From Lineus longissimus (Eukaryota > Nemertea > Pilidiophora > Heteronemertea > Lineidae), in contig NC_088315.1 of NCBI RefSeq assembly GCF_910592395.1, positions 15,733,808 to 15,797,807 of the forward strand: DNA of 64,000 nt, read 5' to 3'. Numbering within the stretch: position 1 is the stretch's first letter; the number at the start of each line of letters is the position of its first letter. This document shows, piece by piece, positions 49,766-58,818 of the stretch. The notes below the pieces were generated by a model. That model was not told the origin of the DNA, made no database searches, and saw only the letters and a list, made by a program, of their open reading frames with translations. The translations under genes were made by a program, and so were the position numbers.

Positions 49766-50846
49766 AGCCTGCACCACACGGTGAAAATTTGCGTGATGCA
49801 AGTGACACGCGTGCATGTTGCGACAGGCAAATTCTCACTGTGTGGGGTCGTTTTTTGCTGCGTATCTTCCCTCGCGAGTCGAGACGCAGCCGATCTAGCA
49901 TGTTTGATATTTTCTCGACACGCGAGGAAGTTAATCACCGTGTGGGGGCTACCTGCAGCAATGTTGCGCGAGTTCGACGAATCACAACAAGCAGATCGGT
50001 CACATGATTTATAGGTCAGTCACATGATACCAAAATGGCAGCGCCCGGGAACTGTCAAATCCTATGAGAAGTATTATGGACCAAGAAGACCAAATTGCCC
50101 TTATTCTCCTGCTGTTACTCCGTCGGAGGTGGCGGCGGAGGTGGCGCCGCGTGGACCGTAGTCTTTGGACAAGGCCATGGATTCAGAGAAGAGAGGATAA
50201 GGGGGCCTATGCAAATCTAATTGCTGAATTGCGGGAGGAGGACCCCATGAAGTATCGCCAGTTCCACAGAGTGCGGGTCGAGGAATTTCAGGAATTGCTC
50301 GAGATGGTGGGGCCGCAGATACAAAGGCAGGATACAGTAATGCGACGCAGTATCGATCCTGGCCGGAGACTTGCTGTAACCCTGCGCTTTTTAGCAACGG
50401 GTAGGTAAAATTCCTTGGTTATCTGGATGCATCTTTATCCCTCAACAGGGCACGTCACGAAAGTTACATTGTTGGTCACCTGGGGTCCATTGGGCCCCCT
50501 TTCCGGTAAAAAACCAATGCCAGTTTGCTGCCTTTGGAGGAAATCATAAGATAAAAAATATGTGGGCTTGTTGGATGTCCATGGTATAATGTGACTGACC
50601 TATAAATCATGTGACCGATCTGCTTGTTGTGATTCGTCGAACTCGCGCAACATTGCTGCAGGTAGCCCCCACACGGTGATTAACTTCCTCGCGTGTCGAG
50701 AAAATATCAAACATGCTAGATCGGCTGCGTCTCGACACGCGAGGAAGATACGCAGCAAAAAACGACCCCACACAGTGAGAATTTGCCTGTCGCAACGTGC
50801 ACGCGTGTCACTTGCATCACGCAAATTTCACCGTGTGGTGCGGGCT
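49766..50846. mobile_element. Harbinger (PIF) DNA transposon, internally deleted, 1,081 bp
   Basis: TIRs of about 265 bp (49766-50031 and 50583-50846) begin AGCC(T/C)GCACCACACGGTGAAA and are flanked by a 3-bp duplication TAA (49763-49765 and 50847-50849), as expected for Harbinger elements. The ~550-bp interior keeps the first exon of a HARBI1-like transposase but no catalytic DDE region and no second Myb-like gene, so the copy is non-autonomous. Confidence 0.85.
50064..50400 (+). CDS. Harbinger transposase N-terminal exon
   Basis: The frame reads WTRPWIQRREDKGAYANLIA, FHRVRVEEFQELLEMVGP and IQRQDT, then ISIDPGRRLAVTLRFLATG-type sequence (SIDPGRRLAVTLRFLATG), closely matching the N-terminus of HARBI1-like transposases. 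It ends in a donor-like ACGG/GTAGGT, but no downstream exon follows before the right TIR. It is a truncated gene. Confidence 0.8.
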
Positions 50847-50998
50847 TAACACTGCGCTTTAGAAATATTCCAAGCTTGTGAGAATTCTCACCAAGTTGAA
50901 AAGGGGCAGAATTTTCATGCTTCATCTTGCACCCATACCTGGCATCACTGAGGTAACTGAGCACAATCAGTTTGCTGTCAATTCTTTTTCTTCTTCAG

Positions 50999-51202
50999 GA
51001 AAAACAAAGAAAATACAACTGTTCACACATCTCAGCACTTGCAAACCAAAGGCAAAACTCAAGGAAAGCGACAAGTTCGTTTTTATGTTGCATTGCACAA
51101 GGATTTCCATTATAACCATGCAAATGATTCAGTGTGCATCAGATTCCATCATCCGCATCTTGGTGGATTTGCTGAAAGTAAACATCGTATGGAGAAAGTG
51201 AA
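50999..51202 (+). CDS. RNF213-like gene, exon 5 (first half of CBM20-like domain)
   Basis: Acceptor TTCTTTTTCTTCTTCAG, donor GTGAA/GTAAGT. The frame includes KRQVRFYVALHKDFHYNHAN, then VCIRF and HLGGFAESKH. This follows the carbohydrate-binding CBM20 pattern (strand, F-x-x-x-(N/D), V-x-(I/V)-R, L-G-G-(W/F)) present in vertebrate RNF213. Note that the longest ORF here is in a different frame; only this frame fits both splice phases. CBM20 in RNF213 is thought to bind glycogen or lipid-droplet-associated glycans. Confidence 0.75.
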
Positions 51203-51559
51203 GTAAGTAATTATTTGATGGGTCAATCCTGTAGGAACAAACACCCAATACCAACATGCTTGGGTTGGACCTATATGCAGAACCAAGTTTGGATTAACAA
51301 ATCTATAATCTGTACTGCCAAGACAAGATATGTCCAAGAAGTGCCAGATGAATCCAAAAAAAACATAGACTAATCCACGAATATCCATTGAAAACTACTT
51401 CAGAGACAACCCCAGAAAACAACAGTATGTGTCCCTTACTCCTGACATTTTCTTAATAGGTTGTTGTACATCTTATAATTTTCACTACATGAATTATGCG
51501 GAAACTCTTACCCAAGTTGACCTACAACCTAAGAAATGAGACAAGACCGCCATTGCTTT

Positions 51560-52480
51560 TTGGCTCACCTATTTAGAACACTGCTGTGTCCGTCGTCTGT
51601 CGTCGTCATGGCTTCCGCTCTTCGCCGTCGTCTATCCTGTTTCAAAAACAGTGGCACGTTTCTTAACCGCTTCAGCTATGAACTTAAAATTTGGTACACA
51701 TGACTCCCTATGTCATGTAACCTCTCTGACACTGAATTTCGGTCCAATCTGATTCTTGGCTACCTGGGGGCAAGAAATGGAAACCTAAAAAGTGTGATCT
51801 CTTTTATAAGTGACTCTTTTTCGATAAGATTTTTACGGTAGGTTCTCCTAGCCAGATTACATAACATATCATACGGGTTTTTGGTTTGACCTAATTTTCA
51901 AGGTCAAATAGGTAAAACGGTGTAAATTGGCCTTTTGAGTGTAACTATGGTACGTTTCTTAACCCCTAAAGCTATGAATTTGAAATTTGGTGCACATGAC
52001 TCCTAATGTCATATAGCCACTAACGCCAAATTTTGGTCTGATCAGATTCTCGACTTGGCCACCAGGGGGCCAAAACTAAAAAAGGTAAAAAGTGCAGCAT
52101 CTCCCTTATTAGTGATTTGTTTTCGATGATATTTTTATGGTAGGTATTTCTTTCAAAGATACATCAGATTTCGTACGGGTTTTCGGTTTGACCTGATTTT
52201 CAAGGTCACAGAGGTAAAATGGCATAAATTGGCCGTTTGAGGGTAACTATGGCACGTTTCTTAACCGCTAAAGCTATGAACTTGAAATTTGGTACACATG
52301 ACTCCCTACGTCATGTTATCTCTGACACCTAATTTCGGTTTGATCTGATTCTCAACTTGGCCACCAGGAGGCAAACTAAAAAAGGGTGAAAAGTGCATTT
52401 ACTCGCTTATAATCTCGCTTATTTTTATGGTAGGTACTCCAAGCAAGGATACATCACATGTCATACCAACTTTGGTTTGA
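51560..52480 (+). repeat. GCACGTTTCTTAACC family, about three tandem units
   Basis: Begins GGCTCACCTATTTAGAACACTG with GTCCGTCGTCTGTCGTCG, then repeated 300-340-bp units with the usual blocks. The last unit is truncated near 52480. Confidence 0.75.
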
Positions 52481-53834
52481 CCTATATACCTATACACTAT
52501 ACATGTTTTCTCCAAGGCAAGCACATTCCGAGCTACCCTTTGGAGTGTAACATAATGAATCAGGGTTGGCACTAGGTCATGAAAGCTCTTAGCCAATGTG
52601 CCTAACAGTCCAAAAATCTCCTAGCCACACAAAGTTCGCCACAACATCACCTGTCTTTCTGTGCCGAAACCTTTCACCACACTTCGCCACTTTTCGCCAT
52701 GGTTAGCCAGTCCTAGCCACGAACAGCGCCCATGTGAATGATAAGCTCGCTACCAACAGCCGCTATACCCGCACGTATCTATATAATACAATGCGTAACA
52801 TTTGATTGAGAAGCGAGGTCGTAACCCTACTCTGTAGCCAATCATACGGTAGTTATCACGTGGGCAGCATTCGTTTCATCCAAATATGGCTACATTACAA
52901 CTGTCTATGAATGAGCTCAACTGGCCTTTCATCGCCACACACCGTTTGAATTCGCCACTGGCGGCGTGGCGAACGGCCAGCATGAAGCCTGTTCAGAATC
53001 ATCGACATAATTGCCTAGACTCTGTTCACCGATTTTAGGCAGAGTTAGCGCTCCAGGAACTCTTATTGATACTTAACCGCAACACTGAAATGTGACAGCA
53101 ATTATAGGTCTTGGTTTTCAATGGCACGCTGATTTGCGCATAATATTTCGAAACGCACTCTAGTGGGCTTGTGTTGCAAATAGTGAACAAACCGATGTGA
53201 ATCATAAAGTTCCAAAATGTCAAGCAGTTTTTCTCCACTTTTATAAAACATTTTTTCAAATTTTGAAAATAGAAATGTGCTGTTAACTAACTGGAGCTCG
53301 TCCGTATAACCGCGGATTCTATGGTTTTTTAAAATAGATTTCCGCGAAATTTCCGAAATAGAGAAACTATATGGAGTAAAAGCTATACTCTGTTAATTAT
53401 AAATTATTATTTTTTAAAATAATCAGCGGTTATACGGGCATGTTTTAGGAATGGCTGCATCCTTTCCAACAGAGTATGCTTCAATGCGACGTAGCATGTT
53501 GACATAAAATTGATAAAGGTGATTTTTACCTTCCCAAAAAAGTCATTTTTCCTTGGTAATGCAGAAGTACGATCCAGCTATTTAGGGGGAAAGTTCACTT
53601 AGATGCTTCATGCGTAACATATCGTACCATAGTTTTAAAAAAAATCATTGTTATCAATGAATTATCACGAGTTAAAATTGGGCAGTTTTGCGCCACGCAT
53701 AGGTATAGATCAACCTTAATATCTAAAAAGCCAGAATTATTCACCTTTATTATCTTAATTTTCATCATTATGCTATAACCTCACAGCGCCTTACTTGATG
53801 TCATGCTTTTGATTGTTTGATTTCTTTTCTTTAG
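52481..53834 (+). other. Remainder of intron 5, no feature
   Basis: Unique-looking AT-rich sequence. TATACGGGC/GTATAACCGC inverted motifs near 53295-53440 (CGTATAACCGCGG and CAGCGGTTATACGGG) are a short inverted repeat. No supported gene. Confidence 0.4.
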
Positions 53835-54040
53835 GGACTTTAGTGAAGGGTATGTTCTTTTTGAACTTACCGTTGTGATGCCTGACAGTATCACATGCCG
53901 ACTGCAATACAAATACGTGTTTTTTCATCAGACGGACAAAAATGCGAAGCCAAATTTCTTGTATGAGTGGATACCTGGCTATAACAAAAAAGAACAACCT
54001 TCTCACAATCGGATTCTTGATATGACTAAGCTTCAAAAAG
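53835..54040 (+). CDS. RNF213-like gene, exon 6 (second half of CBM20-like domain)
   Basis: Acceptor TTTCTTTAG, donor AAAAAG/GTTGGT (a weak but GT-containing site). It reads DFSEGYVLFELTVVMPDSIT, then LQYKYVFF and FLYEWIPGY, matching the strand order of CBM20 (YKY...E), with the usual Trp replaced. The phase fits exons 5 and 7. If the weak donor is not used, the frame meets a stop at 54085, so the boundary is the least certain of the set. Confidence 0.7.
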
Positions 54041-54113
54041 GTTGGTGGAATTTGCTGAAAAACTACAATAGAATCTTCTGTCAATAAAAAGTAGGCAAAA
54101 GGAATGCGAGGCT

Positions 54114-54356
54114 ATGGTGGTGTACAAAAATAGAATCCAGAAGAACTTTGCTAAGAATTCAACACCTTCAATTTTTGTCAGGAGTATCAAAATTGGGTTG
54201 GGGGAGTTTCAGTATACAAATATCGGGATCGAAACTTTTGCACTTCAGGTTGGCACTAAAATTAAAGTGATCAGAGATTCAAATGGGGACTTACAGACCC
54301 AATTGTCAAGCAAGGAATGTCACAAGCAGCCTATATGCACCGGATTGTGGTAGAGT
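54114..54356 (+). other. Unexplained ORF in intron 6 of the RNF213-like gene
   Basis: 79 codons (MVVYKNRIQKNFAKNSTPSI, then FVRSIKIGLGEFQY), with a faint resemblance to the CBM20 strand pattern of exon 5. No good splice sites keep it in phase with the neighbouring exons. It may be a decayed duplicate exon or chance. Confidence 0.25.
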
Positions 54357-54430
54357 GGTAACTATACATTATTGGGATCTTTTGCTTTATTGAACAATGT
54401 CTTTGAAAAAAGTGTTGTTTTAAGGAGCAG

Positions 54431-54834
54431 GTGGGGTCATGAGCCCTGAATCCCCCTTGAATCTAGCGAATTTTACTTGTTGCTACCATGGGAAAAATTG
54501 TGTCATCAAATTTGGTCATGTTTCAGATGTCTTGCATCAGTATGATGGTCTGATGCATCCTCCTGCTGAAGGCATTAGTTGGTGGGAAAAAGTTAAAAAG
54601 ACATTCACTGGAACATCGCACAAAGAACATAAAGAACATATGGATGAAGTGAAGGAAGTCACCCTTGCTATGCTACCAAGATGGCATTATTTCTACTGTG
54701 AGACCAGGGAAGATCAGGAACTGATAGCAGCTAATGCCGAGGAAGTTGTTGAACGTATCAGCAGTGTCTATAGATACATGGAGAGCTCGTTCAAGAATGA
54801 AGATCAGCAAACAAAGAGTAACAAATGGAAAGAG
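54431..54834 (+). CDS. RNF213-like gene, exon 7 (N-terminal arm)
   Basis: Acceptor TTTTAAGGAGCAG, donor AAAGAG/GTGTGT. 134 codons including GKNCVIKFGHVSDVLHQYDG, WWEKVKKTF, VTLAMLPRWHYFYC and ERISSVYRYMESSFKNEDQQ. In vertebrate RNF213 the stretch after CBM20 begins the helical N-terminal arm. The similarity is positional plus a few residues. Enters with phase 1 from exon 6 and leaves phase 0. Confidence 0.7.
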
Positions 54835-55390
54835 GTGTGTGTTTCTTTGAAGTGTGAACATTTGCTGTAAGGTTACAAAGCATTGAAGTACACATCCTAA
54901 TAGAATGTGATGTCATACTGTCAGCCCATTGAACAACCAATGAATGCATATTTTGCAGCATAGCCGTCAGCATCTTGACCACCAAGGTTCCTTGAACCTG
55001 TTTTCTGCTCCCGAACAATATACATCTCATAGACTACAATAGACTGTTATAGTAATGATATATAGCCTTACATGCATCTCTCGCAGGACTGATAAAACTG
55101 ATCTTTAGGACATTTGCCTTGAAGGCCAAACCCTCAGGCCCTATTGATTCACTTGGTAGTGATGATTTAAATCTGTCAATGATGTTATGTTGTAGAGTCA
55201 TTTCTCGACGACGGTATAACCAATGACGTTATGCCAATATTCATTTGAATATTGATTGGATCATAACGTTGTATGAACTCACTTTTCTGCAAGTTGCCAT
55301 GCATTTAGTTTCAGCCAGTGTTTGTTCTTTGTTATCTTAGATACACTGTACATAGTTATATTATTGGACATACTGGTGTTTGCATTTCAG

Positions 55391-55650
55391 ATTCTGTGGC
55401 AGTACCTTAAACCATGGAAAGACCATACAAGAACTCAACTTGCGGGGAAACACCCAACCAAAGAAGAGGCAAAAATACACCTGGTATCTGCACTTTCTGT
55501 TGTCGACTTGATATGCAAGTTTGATGGACATATCCTTGCAGATTTGGCTGATCTTGACCTGGTACTCGATTGTCTGCTGCTCAGGCCTGATGAAAATGGA
55601 GACATCCGACATGTAATCGAATGTGTTCGCGAACATTTCAAGGATCCAAT
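55391..55650 (+). CDS. RNF213-like gene, exon 8 (N-terminal arm)
   Basis: Acceptor TTTGCATTTCAG, donor CCAAT/GTAAGT. It reads ILWQYLKPWKDH, then HLVSALSVVDLICKFDGHIL and LVLDCLLLRPDE. The LWQ-x-L-K...L-(I/V)-x-x-L-x-x-V-(D/E)-x-(I/L) pattern corresponds to the same point in vertebrate RNF213. All-helical, as expected for the arm. Phase 0 in, two bases out. Confidence 0.75.
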
Positions 55651-55992
55651 GTAAGTATATAATAAGAGTTGCAACTACGATGAGATAACATACACAGCTT
55701 GACGTCACAACCTGTCTCTGAATTTAAAGGAGAAAATAATACACCGTTGGGGTATGATATGCTGATAATTGTTGTAATTCATTTTTGAGTTTAAGAATTG
55801 CATACAGAAATATTTAGGACCCTATTGTTAATATGTGATTTAGGGTAATTGTTGATTGTTCTTAGCCATCTTTGCTGACCTCTATGTGATGCATTTTAAT
55901 GTGGATGTCTGCATAGATTAGTTGTAAGAAGTCACTATTTTGCTGCTGTAACTTCTGTGCTTTATAACATCACCTATGTGTTCACTTTGCAG

Positions 55993-56223
55993 GAAATCCC
56001 TTTTGGGTCCACTTCAGTCGATCATCAAGTTCCTGGTGAATAAAGTTGCAGAAGCCCACATTGCTCAGAAGTGGCTCTACATTGTCCCATTAATCCACTT
56101 GTTGATGGAAGACTCATGCCAGCAATATTGTGACGAGCATCAAACTGCTCAATGGTGGGGCGTATGTTTGTTCAATGAACAACAAGAGAAATTTAAAAGG
56201 AACATGGAGTTTGGCAGTGAATT
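55993..56223 (+). CDS. RNF213-like gene, exon 9 (N-terminal arm)
   Basis: Acceptor TTCACTTTGCAG, donor GAATT/GTAAGT. It reads KSLLGPLQSIIKFLVNKVAE, then QKWLYIVPLIHLLMEDSCQQ and WWGVCLF. WL-x-x-(V/L)P-(L/V)-(I/L)H-x-x-ME is the recognisable RNF213 arm motif. Phases fit both neighbours. Confidence 0.78.
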
Positions 56224-56787
56224 GTAAGTAAACAGCACTTGTAGTACTTGAATTTAGTTGTTTTTGAATTGCCACGCTCGGAGATTTCTGTCAAAATGGG
56301 ATTTGGGGAAAGGTCTTCTGTTTATCACAAATCTATCGTTGTACTTCTGCCATAGAGGGAGTTGTAGGATGCATCCAAAATATATCCTATCACTCCACGA
56401 ACTGTTAACTGAACATTTATGTTACACTATGTCCACAAAAACTTACCCCACTATAATTATTTTGCCCTGCTATCAGTCCAAAGCAGATGTTTTATAACTG
56501 AGGTGAAGGTTTTGGATAAATGATAGGAAATATGCCTTTGGTTGCCAAACCATGTTTACCATTCCGTTATTACCTGCTCTATCATGTCTATTTGGCTTTG
56601 ATGATGTGTGCCAGTATATGGTATTGTTTTGTCACAAAGACTATCCTTCTTAAACTTTTTTTTCTCTTAGTTTTCAAAACTGATGATCAAGAACCTACTC
56701 ATGATCAAGAATCTTATCACCAAACTCCAGATGAGAAGTTTCATTCCATGACCTCAAGGATATAATAATATTATTCTTACTCCTTAG

Positions 56788-56989
56788 GCAACTTGACTTT
56801 TTGGTTGAGCAGTTGTGCCCTCTTTTTGGTGTAGACCCCTTGTTACCTAGAACTCTGATGACCACACTGAGCTGGAAACACCTACTAGATGCCATTCCTC
56901 TGCCTTGCTTTCCACCGGATGCTTGTATCGCATTGTGCTACCACTTCATCAAAGTGAAGGATTTTATACTCTACAGGGAAGATCAGCAG
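56788..56989 (+). CDS. RNF213-like gene, exon 10 (N-terminal arm)
   Basis: Acceptor TTACTCCTTAG, donor CAGCAG/GTAAGA. It reads QLDFLVEQLCPLFGVDPLLP, then TLMTTLSWKHLLDAIPLPCF and ALCYHFIKVKDFILYREDQQ. Helical, continuing the arm. Phase two bases in, 0 out. Confidence 0.75.
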
Positions 56990-57271
56990 GTAAGACAATA
57001 TCACCTAAGCTTTTGTGGTGTGACAAAACTACAGCTTGGAATAATCATATTTTGGAAGACCTGTTTAGGGTCAGTCATTCTTGTAAGTTTAACATGTTTA
57101 AGGGCAGAATTGCAAAATTGTCCTCAGATGCAAGTGGGTTGACTGCAAATAAACTTTCCCTCACATTGCTTGTGGAAGAGAACCATGAGCTCCTTTGTAC
57201 ATTTTGATTGGTTCCTTTCAAGTGACGTTGTGATGCTACTCAACATTCCAATGTTCCCTCCATCGCATTAA

Positions 57272-57586
57272 AGCGAACTGGAACCACCAAGCCAGTTCGT
57301 ATGACCTCGTTTTCATTCCCCGCGTATCGGGTGATCAGAGCGAGGCATGAATGAAACATGGCGCCTAGCTGTCAATCATTCAGTGACGTCACTACTATGG
57401 AATTTACTACGAAAATTCATGAATGAAAGATCGCATGACTCACGTGATTCTCACATGATTCTCAATAATAACAAATTGAACTGCGCATGCTCGGGCACTG
57501 GGGGCGGAGCTACAAATCTGAACTCGACTTTCTCGGGCGGTGAAAGTCGAAAAGTTGAACAAATCGCTCGGCGGTTCCAGTTCGCT
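57272..57586. mobile_element. TTAA-flanked MITE, 315 bp
   Basis: TIRs AGCGAACTGGAACC / GGTTCCAGTTCGCT at each end, flanked by TTAA (57268-57271 and 57587-57590). TTAA duplications are typical of piggyBac-like transposases, though a TTA/TAA duplication of the PIF type cannot be excluded. No coding capacity. It lies in the intron between exons 10 and 11. Confidence 0.75.
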
Positions 57587-57783
57587 TTAACTGTTTTCTC
57601 GTTTTAATTTTACCGAATTCATTGGGATAAAATAACTTTGGTCATTTAACTTGAATAATTTTAATTTGACTCTCCTATGGCATTGTGGACAAACAAGCAC
57701 TCCATTATTGGAGCTCTTCCAGTTCGATGTTACCAGGTGCATATTGTCTGTCTATCTCCAATGATTTGCATATTTTTTTGCAG

Positions 57784-57857
57784 GTGATTGAGAAGTGTTT
57801 TGAACTGGTAGTTGACAAGATCGAGGGTCTTCAAAGTGAACCTGTTGATGTGGTCCT
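57784..57857 (+). CDS. RNF213-like gene, exon 11 (N-terminal arm, last one in window)
   Basis: Acceptor TTTTTTTGCAG, donor GTCCT/GTAAGT. 24 codons (VIEKCFELVVDKIEGLQSEP) with phase 0 in and two bases out. The AAA core, RING finger and E3 module of the protein must lie beyond the window, past the DIRS-like insertion. Confidence 0.7.
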
Positions 57858-58479
57858 GTAAGTTTGCCTGTTCTTAAAGGGGTACGCTGTTCGTAACTAC
57901 TGGTGGTCCAGGGAAATAGAAATGTAGTTATACACAATGCCGTAGTACTGTTATTTTGCATACGCATTGACTGACACTTGGTATTTATAGTATTTTCATA
58001 TCTGTCTACACAACGGCAATGTTGAAATTTATATTCTGTACATATTTCTGCAATTGATCATTTTCAAATTCAATGACAAATTTCAAATCTTTAATGAACG
58101 GCATAGGCTTTAAGCCAATGAAATGTCCTAGGGTTGCACAGTTCTGGCACTCACTCACTTACTACTCTCGCACTTAATATTTCTATGTCAACTGTGCCAT
58201 GGCATCCCTTCTGGCCGTCTGTTTCAATTCAAACACTCTGGGTTACGACACCCGTCGAGTGTACTCGGCATGGAATCCCCCACTGCCTGCCTCATAATCC
58301 CAGGTTGCCACCCCACCAGCATCCTAGAGGGCCCTTCTTTCTCCACTCGTCACTCTTTCCCAAAACCAATTTTATGTCGTTCATACTCTACCCAGGTCAG
58401 ACTTTTGCATATGTACTCATATCGGATCTACCCGAGGAATTATTTAACTAATTACATTAGAAAATAACCAGCCAGTTCA
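57858..58479 (+). other. Intron 11 before the retroelement
   Basis: No gene supported. A 105-codon ORF at 58134-58451 is Pro/His/Ser-rich and unrecognised. The upstream terminal repeat of the DIRS-like element may extend into this stretch. Confidence 0.35.
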
Positions 58480-58818
58480 CAAGGCTACGTCCAGGCGGCG
58501 CCCCTGTACAGCCCATCAACCGTGCAAGCCGCCATATTGCCAGTACTTTTTCCTCGGCACCTTGTATCACAAGCACCGAGTTTCTGCTGCTGTTTGCGTT
58601 GATTCCCCCGCGACAGTATTGAGAAGGATCCTCCCCCGGACGTCCGTTTTGGAGCTGCCAATTTCAGGAAGCGGGTGAGACCATTCCTTTACCCATCTTT
58701 CTCTGAATTCGTCACTTAGAACGCTTTTTCTTCGCCGTTCTCCCAAAAATTTTTCTCGCTCCAGGCTCCGGTCACGTGACCAAATAAATCCAAGTTTTTC
58801 TTATCGTTCACTTTCTTT

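Larger units (their letters stand above)
47866..50998 (+). other. Intron 4 of the RNF213-like gene, filled with repeats
   Basis: A 3.1-kb intron holding a diverged GCACGTTTC-family block (48140-48720), a ~165-bp tandem repeat (48780-49430) and a Harbinger transposon (49766-50846). Donor GTAAGA, acceptor TTTTTCTTCTTCAG. Confidence 0.6.

Noticed and set aside
50878-51201. 107-codon ORF covering exon 5 as the reading frame
   Set aside because: It crosses the splice acceptor and is in a different frame. Only the other frame gives CBM20-like residues and joins both neighbours in phase.
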